NCBI GenBank assembly: GCA_025463005.1
Contig: JAOAPR010000116.1
Span: 1-35,651 of the forward strand
Source of the DNA: Bryobacterales bacterium
GTDB lineage: Bacteria; Acidobacteriota; Terriglobia; Bryobacterales; Bryobacteraceae
Direction of reading: 5' to 3'
DNA: 35,651 nt
Made by a program: the position numbers and the translations under genes. The notes beneath the pieces are model-generated. The model was not told the origin of the DNA, searched no databases, and saw only the letters and a program-made list of their open reading frames with translations. This document shows positions 1 through 8,642 of this stretch, in pieces (within the stretch, counting starts at the first letter, position 1; each line of letters begins with the position of its first letter).

Positions 1-1248
1 CGCGTGCGCCAGTTCACCATGAAGGATTCCTACTCCTTCGATATGGACCCCGCCGGCCTGGACGTTTCCTATGAGAAGCACCGCCAAGCCTACTGCCGGA
101 TCTTTGACCGCTGCGGCCTCGATTACATGATGGTCGAAGCCCACTCGGGCGCGATGGGCGGCAGCCAGTCGCACGAATTCATGGTGGTGTCCGACGCCGG
201 CGAGGACTTGGTGGTGCGCGGCGCGAACTACGCGGCCAATCTGGAGAAAGCCGTCAGCGTTTCCAAACCACCCGCCGCCCCTGATCCCGAGGGCGATCTT
301 ACGCCCGAAGAATTCCACACGCCCAGTGTGAAAACGATCGCCGAAGTGGCTCAGTTCACCGGCCTGCCCGAGACATCGCAGATGAAGAGCCTGGTGATGG
401 TTGCTGGCGGCAATCCAGTATTGGCGCTGCTTCGCGGCGACCACCAGCTCAGCGAGGCGAAACTGGCTAGCGTGCTGGAGGCGGACGTGCGGGCAGCTCA
501 TCCCGAAGAACTCCGGCAGTGGTTCGGCGCTGATGCTGGATCACTCGGTCCTATCGGTGTAATGAAGTCCGTCCGCATCCTGGCGGACGAAGCCTTGCGC
601 GGCCGCCGCAACATGATCGCCGGCGCGAACAAGAACGATTATCATCTGCGCCACGTTACGCCAGGCGAAGATTTCGAGGCCGAGTTCCACGATTTGCGCC
701 AGGCGGCCGAAGGCGATACATCGGTGGTCGACGGCTCGCCCCTTACGGTGCACAAAACCGTGGAAGTCGGGCATATTTTCAAGCTGGGCTATAAATACTC
801 GAAGTCCATGGGGCTCCATGTCACGAACGAATCGGGCGAGGAGATCGCGCCGATCATGGGCAGCTACGGAATTGGCATCGAGCGGATCCTGAGCGCCGCG
901 GTCGAGCTGTATCACGACGCGGATGGCATTGTGCTGCCTCCTGCGATCGCGCCCTTCACGGTGGTTGTCACGCCCGTCAACATCAAGGACGAAGCGCAGC
1001 GAAAAGCCGCCGAGGAGATCTACGTGGCATTCAAGAAGGCTGGGGTCGATGTCCTTCTCGATGATCGCGACGAACGGCCGGGCGTGAAATTCAAGGACGC
1101 CGACCTGATCGGCATCCCCTACCGGATCACGGTCGGAAAGAAGCTGCCGCAGGGGATCGTAGAGCTGGTGGAGCGCAGGCCCAAGCGCTCGACCGACGTG
1201 CCCATCGGCGATATCGTGGGTGCCGTAGGGGAATTATGGACTGGGTAG
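1..1248 (+). CDS. proS: Prolyl-tRNA synthetase, 5'-truncated by window edge
   Basis: Charges tRNA-Pro with proline in the cytoplasm. The open frame runs in from the left edge, so only about 415 C-terminal residues of a usual ~570 are present. The first visible residues (RQFTMKDSYSFD) belong to the class II catalytic core. Next comes the bacterial-type INS editing domain (roughly visible residues 100-220, with GDHQLSE), then the class II motif 3 region (GSYGIGIERI), then the anticodon-binding domain (VVVTPVNIKD, RPGVKFKDADLIGIPYRI). The insertion domain marks this as the bacterial ProS type. The stop lies inside the start region of the next gene (13 nt overlap), so the two are probably co-transcribed. 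No frame damage is seen. Confidence 0.96.
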   Translation, partial: RVRQFTMKDSYSFDMDPAGLDVSYEKHRQAYCRIFDRCGLDYMMVEAHSGAMGGSQSHEFMVVSDAGEDLVVRGANYAANLEKAVSVSKPPAAPDPEGDLTPEEFHTPSVKTIAEVAQFTGLPETSQMKSLVMVAGGNPVLALLRGDHQLSEAKLASVLEADVRAAHPEELRQWFGADAGSLGPIGVMKSVRILADEALRGRRNMIAGANKNDYHLRHVTPGEDFEAEFHDLRQAAEGDTSVVDGSPLTVHKTVEVGHIFKLGYKYSKSMGLHVTNESGEEIAPIMGSYGIGIERILSAAVELYHDADGIVLPPAIAPFTVVVTPVNIKDEAQRKAAEEIYVAFKKAGVDVLLDDRDERPGVKFKDADLIGIPYRITVGKKLPQGIVELVERRPKRSTDVPIGDIVGAVGELWTG

Positions 1249-2336
1249 ACGTACGCAGGGAATTTCCGGCGCTGGAGCGCTGGACGTATCTCAACACGGC
1301 CACCTACGGCCAAATGCCTCGCCGCGGCGCGGAAGCCATGATGCGCCACTCCGAGCGGCGTGTCGAGCTCGCTTCCACCGATTTTCTGGACTGGTACTGC
1401 GACGCCGATCGCATGCGCGCCACCATTGCCCGGCTGATTCACGCGGAACCGGACGATATTGCCTTCGTCCCGAACGCCGCAGCCGCGCTGTCCATCGTCC
1501 TCGCCGGTCTGGCTGCCGGTCCTGACGAGAATATCGTGACGCTCGACGATGAGTTTCCCAACTATCTGTATCAGGTCTCCGCGCGTAAGGTCCCCTGGGA
1601 TCGCTTCTATGATTCCGTTGACGATCGCACTCGTCTGGTCGCTTTTAGTGAAGTGAATTACGCGACCGGGTTTCGCCCGCCCCTGACGGAGATCGCCCAA
1701 TTCCTAAAAGTCCGCGGTGTGCCGCTGTTCCTCGATGGATCGCAAAGTGTGGGTGCCCTGACCTTCGACGTGCGAAAAACGCCAGTGGATGCGCTGGCCG
1801 TGCACGGCTACAAATGGCTGATGTCTCCAACCGGCGCAGGTTTTCTGTACGTCTCTCCTGCGTTTCGCAAAAAGCTGCCGCCGAACATCATCGGCTGGCG
1901 CAGCCACCATGACTGGCGGAACGTGGACCGCCTGCATCACGGCACGCCCGAGTTCAAGGACTCGGCCGAAAAGTATGAAGGGGGCGGTCTGCCTTTTCAC
2001 CTGCTGTATGCAATGGAGGCGTCCGTCGACTGGATGCTCGAAATCGGTCCGGAAGCGATCGAACGTCGCGTGCTCGATATGGCGAATTCCGCTCGGTCGA
2101 TCCTGCGCGGCTTAGGAGCTGAGCTTGACGAAGCGGATCAAAATAGAGCCTCGCAGATCGTGATCGCCGGGTTTCCCGCGGTCACTGCATTCGATGCGTC
2201 GCGCACGGCTCGCGCGTTGCGCGAAGAAAATGTCGTTATCGCGGCGCGCCACGGCCGTCTGCGGATTTCGCCGCACTTCTACAATGATGAGGACGATCTG
2301 AAGCGGTTGGAGAGCGCGCTGAAAAAATTCCTGTGA
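1236..2336 (+). CDS. Class V aminotransferase (cysteine desulfurase/selenocysteine lyase-like)
   Basis: A 366-residue PLP-dependent fold-type I enzyme of the aminotransferase class V family. The PLP lysine is Lys193, in the motif VHGYKWLMSPTGAGF, preceded by the cofactor aspartate in FLDGSQSVGAL. The N-terminal start LNTATYGQMP is typical of the family. No clear active-site Cys loop of a true IscS/SufS is visible, and no sulfur-assembly genes are adjacent, so the substrate cannot be assigned. The ATG overlaps the end of proS by 13 nt and has AGGGGA three bases upstream. Its stop overlaps the GTG of the following permease (GTGA), suggesting translational coupling. Confidence 0.88.
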   Translation: MDWVDVRREFPALERWTYLNTATYGQMPRRGAEAMMRHSERRVELASTDFLDWYCDADRMRATIARLIHAEPDDIAFVPNAAAALSIVLAGLAAGPDENIVTLDDEFPNYLYQVSARKVPWDRFYDSVDDRTRLVAFSEVNYATGFRPPLTEIAQFLKVRGVPLFLDGSQSVGALTFDVRKTPVDALAVHGYKWLMSPTGAGFLYVSPAFRKKLPPNIIGWRSHHDWRNVDRLHHGTPEFKDSAEKYEGGGLPFHLLYAMEASVDWMLEIGPEAIERRVLDMANSARSILRGLGAELDEADQNRASQIVIAGFPAVTAFDASRTARALREENVVIAARHGRLRISPHFYNDEDDLKRLESALKKFL

Positions 2337-4783
2337 GCATCGTCTCGTTCGAGGCCGTCTGGCGGGAGCTGCGCTACGCGGTCCGGTCGGTGCTGCGCGC
2401 TCCTTTGGCGACGGCGGTCATGATCGCCATTCTTGCCGCCGGCATCGGCCTCAACACGGCGGTGTACAGCGTTCTTTACGGAATCCTGCTGCGACCTTAT
2501 CCTTACGCATCGCCTGAGCGGATCGTTCGAATCGCCTCCGCTCCCGTCAAGGATCCTGGAAATCGCGTCGGCGTCTCGCTACCCGATTTTGTGGATTTCC
2601 AGCATGACGCGCGAACGGTGCAGGATTTGAGCGCCTGGACGACCGAGCGGATCAACCTCATCGAAGATGGCGTCGCGGTCCCGGTCGATGCCGGAGTGAT
2701 TTCACCGGGCCTGTTCCGAACGCTTGGCGTGAAACTGGCGATGGGCCGCGAATTCCTGCCGGAGGAAGACATCCCCGGCGGCGACGTCAACAAAGTCATC
2801 CTGAGCCACGCTCTCTGGGAAAAACGGTTTCATCGCGACGCGGAGATTCTCGGCCGGGTGATTCGTACCTCGCTCGGCTCATTTGCTGTGGTCGGCGTGG
2901 CGTCTCAGGGATTTCTGTTTCCGCGCGATTCCGCGCTGTGGATCCCGATCGAAAGCGAGCTGCGAGCCCGCAACGGGTCGCGCGCTATGCGATTTTACCG
3001 GAAATATCGCGTGGTGGCTCGCCTCCGCGAGGGCGTATCGCTCCAAGCCGCCAAAGACGATCTCCGCGCGATCGGTACACGTCTCCAGCGCGAGCAGCCC
3101 GGCTCGAATAGCGAAATCCTGCCGGCAGTGGAGCCCCTGCGCGCCGTCGAGACCTCGGAAATGCGGCCGTACGTGCTGCTGCTGATGGCCGGAGCAGGAT
3201 TGGTACTGCTGGTCTGCTGTACGAACCTCGCCAATCTGCTGCTGGCGCGGTCCGCCGCTCGCACGCGTGAGTTCGCCGTTCGCGCAGCGATGGGCGCCGG
3301 GCGAAGACGTCTCCTGCTGCAGCTTCTGACGGAGCATTCCTTGCTGGCGATCGCCGGAGCCTTGCTGGGCGTGGCCCTGGCAGGCTCGCTGCTCACCGCT
3401 CTGCCACGAATCATTCCCGCCGAGCTGCCCTTCTGGATCCACTTCGATCTCGATCGCAATGTGCTGGCATTCACCTGCGCCGTGACCATTGGAACTATCG
3501 CGGCGTTCGGTCTGGTTCCATTGCTCAAGTCGTCCCGCGCCGATCTGGAGAGTCTGCTGCGCGAAGGCTCGCGCGGATCATCTTCGACATCACGCCTGCG
3601 GCGTTCCCTAATCATAGGAGAAGTCGCTTTATCGGCGATCCTGCTGGTCTGCGCGGGGCTGCTGCTCAAGAGCCTGAATCGTCTGGAGCGCGTCGAACCC
3701 GGATTCCAACCGCGCAACGTGCTCGCCATCCGGTTGTCGCCCTTCCGGCCCGGTCCGGCCCAGCAGCGGATCGATGCCGCCAGCGAATATTTCCGGCGGG
3801 TCATCGGCAGCCTCGCGGCCGTCCCGGGCGTAGTTGCTGTCGGCGCAACCGACGGGCTCCCGTACACGCCCGATAGCGCCGACCGCCCCAGCTACAACAT
3901 GGAAGTGCGGGGCGAAGGATCTGTCGAACGGGCGTATCGCGGACCCGGATCGGTGATCGATATTACGCCGCGGTACCTCGAAGCCATGGGGATTCCGCTG
4001 CTGGAGGGTCGTGCGTTCAACGATCAGGACCGGCGCGCGTCAGAAAGGGTGATCATTCTGAGCGAGCGCGCCGCGAAGTTTCTCTTTCCCGGCCGGAGCG
4101 CACTCGGCGGCCAAGTGCGTCACAACACCAACGGCATGGCCGATCCATGGGCCCGCGTTGTGGGCGTGGTCGGAAATGTCAGATACAAAGCGGACGAAAC
4201 CTTCGACGGGATTGAGATGTACTATCCGTCCTCGCAATGGGAATTCGAGAGCGCCTACGTGGCGATCCGCTTCCTGGGGTCGCCGAAGGGTTTCGAGAAT
4301 GCGGTCCGCCAGGCGGTTTCCTCCGTGGACGCCGAAACCGGCATCGATGAAATGAAATCCATGGATGTGCTGATGAATGAGACGCCGTGGCAGCAGCGAT
4401 CGTGGGGATACGTGCTGGCGGGCTTCGCGGCGACGACGCTGCTTCTGGCTGCGGTGGGACTCTACGGCGTCATGGCGTACAGCGTGGCGCTGCGCCGCAC
4501 CGAGATCGGGATCCGCGCCGCGCTGGGTGCGACGCCCCGGACGATTTTCGGCGAGGTCACCCGCGAGGGTGTGACCCTGGCCGCCGCGGGCGCCGCCGTC
4601 GGACTGGTCGTGGCGTTGGGAGTGACGCGGCTTCTGCGGACCATGCTGTACGGCGTGCCGCCCAGCGATCCGGTCACGTTCGCTCTCGCCGCGATAGTTC
4701 TGATCGCAGTCGCGGCCATCGCGTCCGCTTTACCGGGAATGCGCGCCGCAGCGGTGGATCCGGTCAAAATACTCCGGAACTAA
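2333..4783 (+). CDS. ADOP-type ABC transporter permease, double MacB/FtsX
   Basis: An 816-residue inner-membrane permease. It opens with ELRYAVRSVLRAPLATAV followed by TM1, characteristic of the long permeases abundant in Acidobacteria. The order is TM1, a MacB-type periplasmic domain, an FtsX domain (three TM segments from about residue 280, ending near 400), a further TM near residue 425, a second periplasmic domain, and a second FtsX domain (about 695-816) that ends in MRAAAVDPVKILRN. The duplicated half-permeases in one chain replace the dimer of MacB/LolCE systems. No ATP-binding subunit is adjacent, so it either borrows an ATPase from elsewhere or acts otherwise. The GTG start overlaps the upstream stop by 4 nt. 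Its stop faces the end of truA with only 4 nt between. Confidence 0.93.
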   Translation: MSIVSFEAVWRELRYAVRSVLRAPLATAVMIAILAAGIGLNTAVYSVLYGILLRPYPYASPERIVRIASAPVKDPGNRVGVSLPDFVDFQHDARTVQDLSAWTTERINLIEDGVAVPVDAGVISPGLFRTLGVKLAMGREFLPEEDIPGGDVNKVILSHALWEKRFHRDAEILGRVIRTSLGSFAVVGVASQGFLFPRDSALWIPIESELRARNGSRAMRFYRKYRVVARLREGVSLQAAKDDLRAIGTRLQREQPGSNSEILPAVEPLRAVETSEMRPYVLLLMAGAGLVLLVCCTNLANLLLARSAARTREFAVRAAMGAGRRRLLLQLLTEHSLLAIAGALLGVALAGSLLTALPRIIPAELPFWIHFDLDRNVLAFTCAVTIGTIAAFGLVPLLKSSRADLESLLREGSRGSSSTSRLRRSLIIGEVALSAILLVCAGLLLKSLNRLERVEPGFQPRNVLAIRLSPFRPGPAQQRIDAASEYFRRVIGSLAAVPGVVAVGATDGLPYTPDSADRPSYNMEVRGEGSVERAYRGPGSVIDITPRYLEAMGIPLLEGRAFNDQDRRASERVIILSERAAKFLFPGRSALGGQVRHNTNGMADPWARVVGVVGNVRYKADETFDGIEMYYPSSQWEFESAYVAIRFLGSPKGFENAVRQAVSSVDAETGIDEMKSMDVLMNETPWQQRSWGYVLAGFAATTLLLAAVGLYGVMAYSVALRRTEIGIRAALGATPRTIFGEVTREGVTLAAAGAAVGLVVALGVTRLLRTMLYGVPPSDPVTFALAAIVLIAVAAIASALPGMRAAAVDPVKILRN

Positions 4784-4787
4784 GGCG

Positions 4788-5549
4788 TCACTTCTGGTAC
4801 TCCACGCCGACCAAAAACAACCCCCGCGCCGGCGCCGATGGTCCCGCGGGAATCGTGCAGCCGGGCTGCAGCCGAGCCTCGATGTCCGCTGGCCCCAGGT
4901 TCCCCTTGCCGGCTTCCAGCAGCACGCCTACGATGTTGCGGACCATATGCTTCAGGAATCCGGTTCCGCGCACGCGGTAGATGAGAAGGTCTCCGTCCCG
5001 TGTCAGGCAGGATGAAAAAATGCGCCGGACCTTGGAACGGCCGAGGCCATCGGCCGGGTCGGATGCCGCAAAAGCGGAAAAATCGTGCTCGCCCTCGAGC
5101 AGGCGCGCGACCTGGATCATCCGAGCCTCATCCAACGGGTAAGGGTAGTGATAAACGTAACGACGATCGAACGGCGGGCAGATCTCGGCACGAAGGATCC
5201 GATACTCGTAGCTTTTGGCTGTAGCGTCGTAACGCGGATGAAAGCCCTCGTGCGCCTCCGCCGTTTCCAGGACGCGAATATCGCGCGGCAGCAGCCGGTT
5301 GATTGCTTTCTTAAGATTCGGTAAGGGGATTGGATTGGTCAGATCGAAGGCCGCGACCTGCGCCAAAGCGTGCACCCCGGCGTCAGTTCGGCCGGAGCCG
5401 TCGACATGCACACTGCCCTCAATTTGGTCCCCTTCGATCTCGGACAGCACGCCTTCGAGGCTCGCTTGAATGGTGGCTAACCCGGGCTGGACCTGCCAGC
5501 CGTGATACTCCGTGCCGTCGTAGCTGACGGTGATTCGAATCCGCCGCAT
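4788..5549 (-). CDS. truA: tRNA pseudouridine(38-40) synthase TruA
   Basis: Converts uridines 38-40 of the tRNA anticodon arm to pseudouridine. The protein has 253 residues, normal for the family. The N-terminus MRRIRITVSYDGTEYHGWQ is the canonical TruA opening. The catalytic aspartate is Asp56 in the motif GSGRTDAGVHA. A second conserved block, FLKHMVRNIVGVLLE, follows near the C-terminus. The gene lies 18 nt behind pyrE on the minus strand and is probably co-transcribed with it. It ends convergent with the ADOP permease. Confidence 0.97.
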   Translation of the reverse strand: MRRIRITVSYDGTEYHGWQVQPGLATIQASLEGVLSEIEGDQIEGSVHVDGSGRTDAGVHALAQVAAFDLTNPIPLPNLKKAINRLLPRDIRVLETAEAHEGFHPRYDATAKSYEYRILRAEICPPFDRRYVYHYPYPLDEARMIQVARLLEGEHDFSAFAASDPADGLGRSKVRRIFSSCLTRDGDLLIYRVRGTGFLKHMVRNIVGVLLEAGKGNLGPADIEARLQPGCTIPAGPSAPARGLFLVGVEYQK

Positions 5550-5567
5550 GTCTTTTTTGAAACAAGC

Positions 5568-6137
5568 TTAGGCCGCCGCGCGGGAGCCGGGCTTCTCGAC
5601 CGGAACACCCTGCTTGCACAGCGGGCATTCCTCCTGTGTCCAGGCGACGGCATCGAGCGTTGCCAGGGCCACTCGCGGAACTCCCAGATCGACGCGTCCG
5701 CCGCTGCGGTCGATGACCGAGCCGACGCCCAGAACCTGGACTCCGGCGGCTCGCAGTAATTCGATCACTTCCCGGGTGCTGCCGCCGGTGGTTACGACGT
5801 CCTCGACCACCACGGCGGTCTCTCCCGGGCTCAGCGAGAACCCCCGCCGAAGCGTCATCTTGCCGGATGCGTCCCGCTCGGTGAATAGGAACCGGGCGCC
5901 CATCGCCCTGGCCACCTCATGGCCGATGATCAGGCCGCCCAGGGCCGGCGAAACTACTACCTGGCCTTTTGGCATACTTTGCGCCAGGCTGCGGCCGAAG
6001 CGCTCGGCCAAAACGGGATGCTGCAGGACCAGGGCGCTCTGGAGATATTCGCTGGAGTGCAGGCCGCTGGTAAGGCGAAAGTGGCCGTTCAGGTAGGCCC
6101 CGGTCTCACGGAATGTATGCAGAATGGAGTCGGACAC
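5568..6137 (-). CDS. pyrE: Orotate phosphoribosyltransferase PyrE
   Basis: Transfers orotate onto PRPP to give OMP in pyrimidine synthesis. I place the start at the GTG at 6137 (189 aa), because the protein then opens SDSILHTFRETGAYLNGHF, which matches the family start, and a short GAAG lies upstream. An ATG at 6176 and another at 6239 would add N-terminal residues with no family resemblance. The PRPP-binding motif VVVEDVVTTGGST is intact, and LTSGLHSS and SPALGG are conserved. A C-terminal ECPLCKQG gives a CxxC pair. It is the first gene of a pyrE-truA pair and is divergent from the efflux operon. Confidence 0.95.
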   Translation of the reverse strand: MSDSILHTFRETGAYLNGHFRLTSGLHSSEYLQSALVLQHPVLAERFGRSLAQSMPKGQVVVSPALGGLIIGHEVARAMGARFLFTERDASGKMTLRRGFSLSPGETAVVVEDVVTTGGSTREVIELLRAAGVQVLGVGSVIDRSGGRVDLGVPRVALATLDAVAWTQEECPLCKQGVPVEKPGSRAAA

Positions 6138-6145
6138 AGTGTCTT

Positions 6146-6156
6146 CATATATAATA
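6146..6156. promoter_or_regulatory. Overlapping divergent -10 elements, pyrE (-) / efflux operon (+)
   Basis: On the plus strand 6150-6155 reads TATAAT. On the minus strand the same bases read TATTAT (6156-6151) or TATATG (6151-6146). The minus-strand box lies 8-13 nt before the GTG of pyrE, and the plus box lies about 107 nt before the adaptor gene. No convincing -35 is seen on either side. The assignment rests on sequence reading only. Confidence 0.4.
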
Positions 6157-6163
6157 GTCCGAG

Positions 6164-6234
6164 TTCGACTTAACATTCCGTTGGGACACACCCTGTAACA
6201 ACAGGACCGTCTCCCGTCGTCATTTCTAGTCGAA
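6164..6234 (+). promoter_or_regulatory. Possible structured leader of the efflux operon
   Basis: TTCGACT (6164-6170) and AGTCGAA (6228-6234) are perfectly complementary and enclose a smaller inverted repeat, CCTGT-AACA-ACAGG (6192-6205). If transcription starts near 6162, these would fold in the 5' leader ahead of the ribosome-binding site GGGGAG at 6248-6253. The inner repeat could instead be a dimeric repressor site. Neither role is proven. Confidence 0.25.
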
Positions 6235-6262
6235 GACAAGAAACAGTGGGGAGTGGTCTAAG

Positions 6263-7861
6263 ATGAAGAAGCTTAAATGGCTCGTGGGCTTTACGCTGCT
6301 GATTGCAGCGTTGGCCCTGGGCGGCTTCACCTATTACACACGTTCAAGAAAAGTCGATTTCCTTAAGGCCAAAGTGCAGCGGGGCGATATCGAATCGGCT
6401 ATATCTGCAACCGGCACGTGCTCGGCCGTGATTTCCGTGGCTGTAGGCAGCCAGGTATCCGGCAATGTGGCCGCCTTGTATGCAGATTTCAATTCCATAG
6501 TTAAGAAGGGCCAGTTGGTCGCCCAAATCGACCCGGCCCCGTTTCAGACCAGGGTGGATCAGGCCAAGGCTAATCTGGATAGTGCGAAGGCGCAGATCAC
6601 GAATGCCGAGGTTGGACTCAAGAAAGCCGACCTGGACATCGCCAACGCCGAGCTAAACATCACCAACCAGAAGGCTGCCGTAGTTCGGGCGCAGTCCCAG
6701 GTCAACGACGCCAAGCGGAAACAGGATCTTCAGACCAAGATGCTCGATGCAGGCGTCGGCACTCAGGACGCTCGCGACAGCGCCCAGGCCGTCTACGACC
6801 AGGCGGTGGCGAGCCTGGAATCGTCGCAGGCGCAGTTGAAATCGGCGCAGGCCAGCCTGGAGTCGGTGAAAGCGCAGAGACAGGTTGCGGAAACGCAGAA
6901 AGTCACGGCGGCGGCTCAGGTGGCGACAGCCGATGCGAACCTGCAAAACGCCCAGTTGGATCTCGATCACACCCGCATCACCTCTCCCGTTGACGGCGTG
7001 GTGATCGCGCGGAACATGGACGTCGGACAGACCGTGCAGGCGTCGTATTCCGCGCCGCAGCTCTTCAGCATCGCGCAGGACCTCAGCAAGATGCACGTAG
7101 ACACGAACATCGATGAGTCCGACATCAGCCGCGTTCAGGTGGACCAGGAAGCGACATTTACTGTCGACGCCTATCCGGGTCAGGTTTTCCGCGGCACCGT
7201 GATGCAAGTCCGCCGCTCACCGGTTAACGTGCAAAACGTCATTACCTATACCGTGGTGATCGCCGTAGATAATCCCGATCTCAAGCTGTTTCCGGGCATG
7301 ACGGCAAATGTTCGGCTGGTCACCGACCGGCTGTCGGCCGCGGTGAAAATTCCCTCGGCGGCCCTGCGATTCCGGCCTCCCGATGACTTGCTGCCCCCCG
7401 ACGCCAAGACCACCGACAAAAAAGTCGCGAAGCCCGATTCAACCAAGGCTGATCCCAGTCAGGCCAAGGGCGACGGCAAGTTTGATCCCAGCCAGTTCAA
7501 AGGTCGTGGCGGTGGCGGCGGCTTCGGTGGTGGTGGCGGTGGCGGCGGACGCCGGGGCGGAAACCGCGGCGATGGTGGTGGCGGCGGCGGACAGTTTAAC
7601 GCTGGCCAGGGCGGCGGTCGCGGCGCAAGCCAATTTCAAACGGTTTATACACTGGACGAAAAGGGCCAGCTCAAGGCCGAACGCATCCGCACCGGCATCA
7701 GCGACGGAAACTTTGTTGCGATGCTCAGCGGCAATCTCAAAGAGGGCCAGGAGTTGATCACCGGTATCGAGGGTGCGCGGGCCGGCGGCAACCAAAACAA
7801 GAATGCGCCGGGATTCCCCGGCGGAAACAATAACAAGGGCCGGGGCGGCTTCCCGTTCTAG
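6263..7861 (+). CDS. MacA/HlyD-like efflux adaptor with glycine-rich insert
   Basis: A 532-residue periplasmic adaptor of a tripartite efflux pump. A membrane anchor spans about residues 5-24. It is followed by a biotinyl-lipoyl half motif and a long alpha-hairpin (about residues 90-235, rich in Ala, Gln and Lys), which should dock on the TolC-like channel. The second lipoyl half is at TRITSPVDGVVIARNMDVGQTV, then comes the beta-barrel domain. The membrane-proximal domain is split by a low-complexity stretch (about residues 380-460) of poly-Gly with Arg and Phe, and the C-terminus is also Gly/Asn rich. GGGGAG at 6248-6253 precedes the ATG by 9 nt. The ATPase gene follows after 19 nt. Confidence 0.93.
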   Translation: MKKLKWLVGFTLLIAALALGGFTYYTRSRKVDFLKAKVQRGDIESAISATGTCSAVISVAVGSQVSGNVAALYADFNSIVKKGQLVAQIDPAPFQTRVDQAKANLDSAKAQITNAEVGLKKADLDIANAELNITNQKAAVVRAQSQVNDAKRKQDLQTKMLDAGVGTQDARDSAQAVYDQAVASLESSQAQLKSAQASLESVKAQRQVAETQKVTAAAQVATADANLQNAQLDLDHTRITSPVDGVVIARNMDVGQTVQASYSAPQLFSIAQDLSKMHVDTNIDESDISRVQVDQEATFTVDAYPGQVFRGTVMQVRRSPVNVQNVITYTVVIAVDNPDLKLFPGMTANVRLVTDRLSAAVKIPSAALRFRPPDDLLPPDAKTTDKKVAKPDSTKADPSQAKGDGKFDPSQFKGRGGGGGFGGGGGGGGRRGGNRGDGGGGGGQFNAGQGGGRGASQFQTVYTLDEKGQLKAERIRTGISDGNFVAMLSGNLKEGQELITGIEGARAGGNQNKNAPGFPGGNNNKGRGGFPF

Positions 7862-7880
7862 GCGCCCTCAAGGACTATCC

Positions 7881-8642
7881 GTGGATTCCGCTCTCATTCG
7901 CATCGAGCATCTGCACAAGACGTATCACATGGGCGACAACCATGTGCATGCCCTGCGCGGCATATCGTTGGAGATCGCCCGAGGCAGCCTGGTGGCGATC
8001 ATGGGAGCGTCCGGATCCGGCAAGTCGACGTTAATGAATATCATCGGCTGCCTGGATAAGCCCAGTAGCGGGAAATACTACCTCGATGGCGTCGATATCG
8101 GCGGCCTCGAGCGAGACGAGCTGGCCGACATTCGCAACCGCAAAGTCGGGTTCGTGTTTCAACAGTTCAACTTGCTGGCCCGAACCTCGGCCCTGGAGAA
8201 CGTCGAACTGCCCCTGCTGTACAGCGACGGCGACAAAAGCAAGTTTAAGGAGCGTGCTTTGGCCGCGCTCACCGCGGTGGGTCTGGCCGACCGTTACGAT
8301 CACCATCCCAGCCAGCTTTCCGGTGGCCAACAGCAGCGCGTGGCGATCGCCCGGAGCCTGATCAACGATCCCCAGCTCATCCTGGCGGACGAGCCAACCG
8401 GCGCCCTGGATTCCCGCACCAGTGTCGAAATCATGGGCATCTTCCAGAAGCTGAATCGGGACAAGGGAATCAGCATCGTGCTGGTTACCCACGAGCCCGA
8501 CATCGCGCACTATACAAACCGAATCATCCAGTTCAAGGACGGTCACATCGTGGTCGATGAGCCCGTCGCCAACCCGCGGAATGCCGAGCGTGAACTTGCC
8601 GAAATGCCCGAGGTAGTGGAAGAAGAGGAACCAGTCGCATGA
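7881..8642 (+). CDS. MacB-type ABC transporter ATP-binding protein
   Basis: A 253-residue ATPase that powers the adjacent permease. Walker A is GASGSGKST (residues 42-50), the Q-loop follows in VFQQFNLL, the signature is LSGGQQQRVAIARSL, Walker B is LILADEPTGALD, and the H-loop is VTHEPD. All catalytic residues are present. I choose the GTG at 7881 because AAGGA sits 6 nt upstream and the protein then starts directly with the strand that opens this family. The open frame extends back to 7773, but that part overlaps the adaptor gene and has no family match. The stop overlaps the permease ATG (ATGA). Confidence 0.95.
   Translation: MDSALIRIEHLHKTYHMGDNHVHALRGISLEIARGSLVAIMGASGSGKSTLMNIIGCLDKPSSGKYYLDGVDIGGLERDELADIRNRKVGFVFQQFNLLARTSALENVELPLLYSDGDKSKFKERALAALTAVGLADRYDHHPSQLSGGQQQRVAIARSLINDPQLILADEPTGALDSRTSVEIMGIFQKLNRDKGISIVLVTHEPDIAHYTNRIIQFKDGHIVVDEPVANPRNAERELAEMPEVVEEEEPVA

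Noticed and set aside
2995-3867. Open minus-strand frame (290 codons) opposite the ADOP permease
   Set aside because: Serine/arginine-rich shadow with no domain. The permease on the other strand is complete.
7773-7880. N-terminal extension of the MacB-type ATPase frame
   Set aside because: The extension lies inside the adaptor coding region and has no family resemblance. GTG at 7881 has AAGGA at a good distance.
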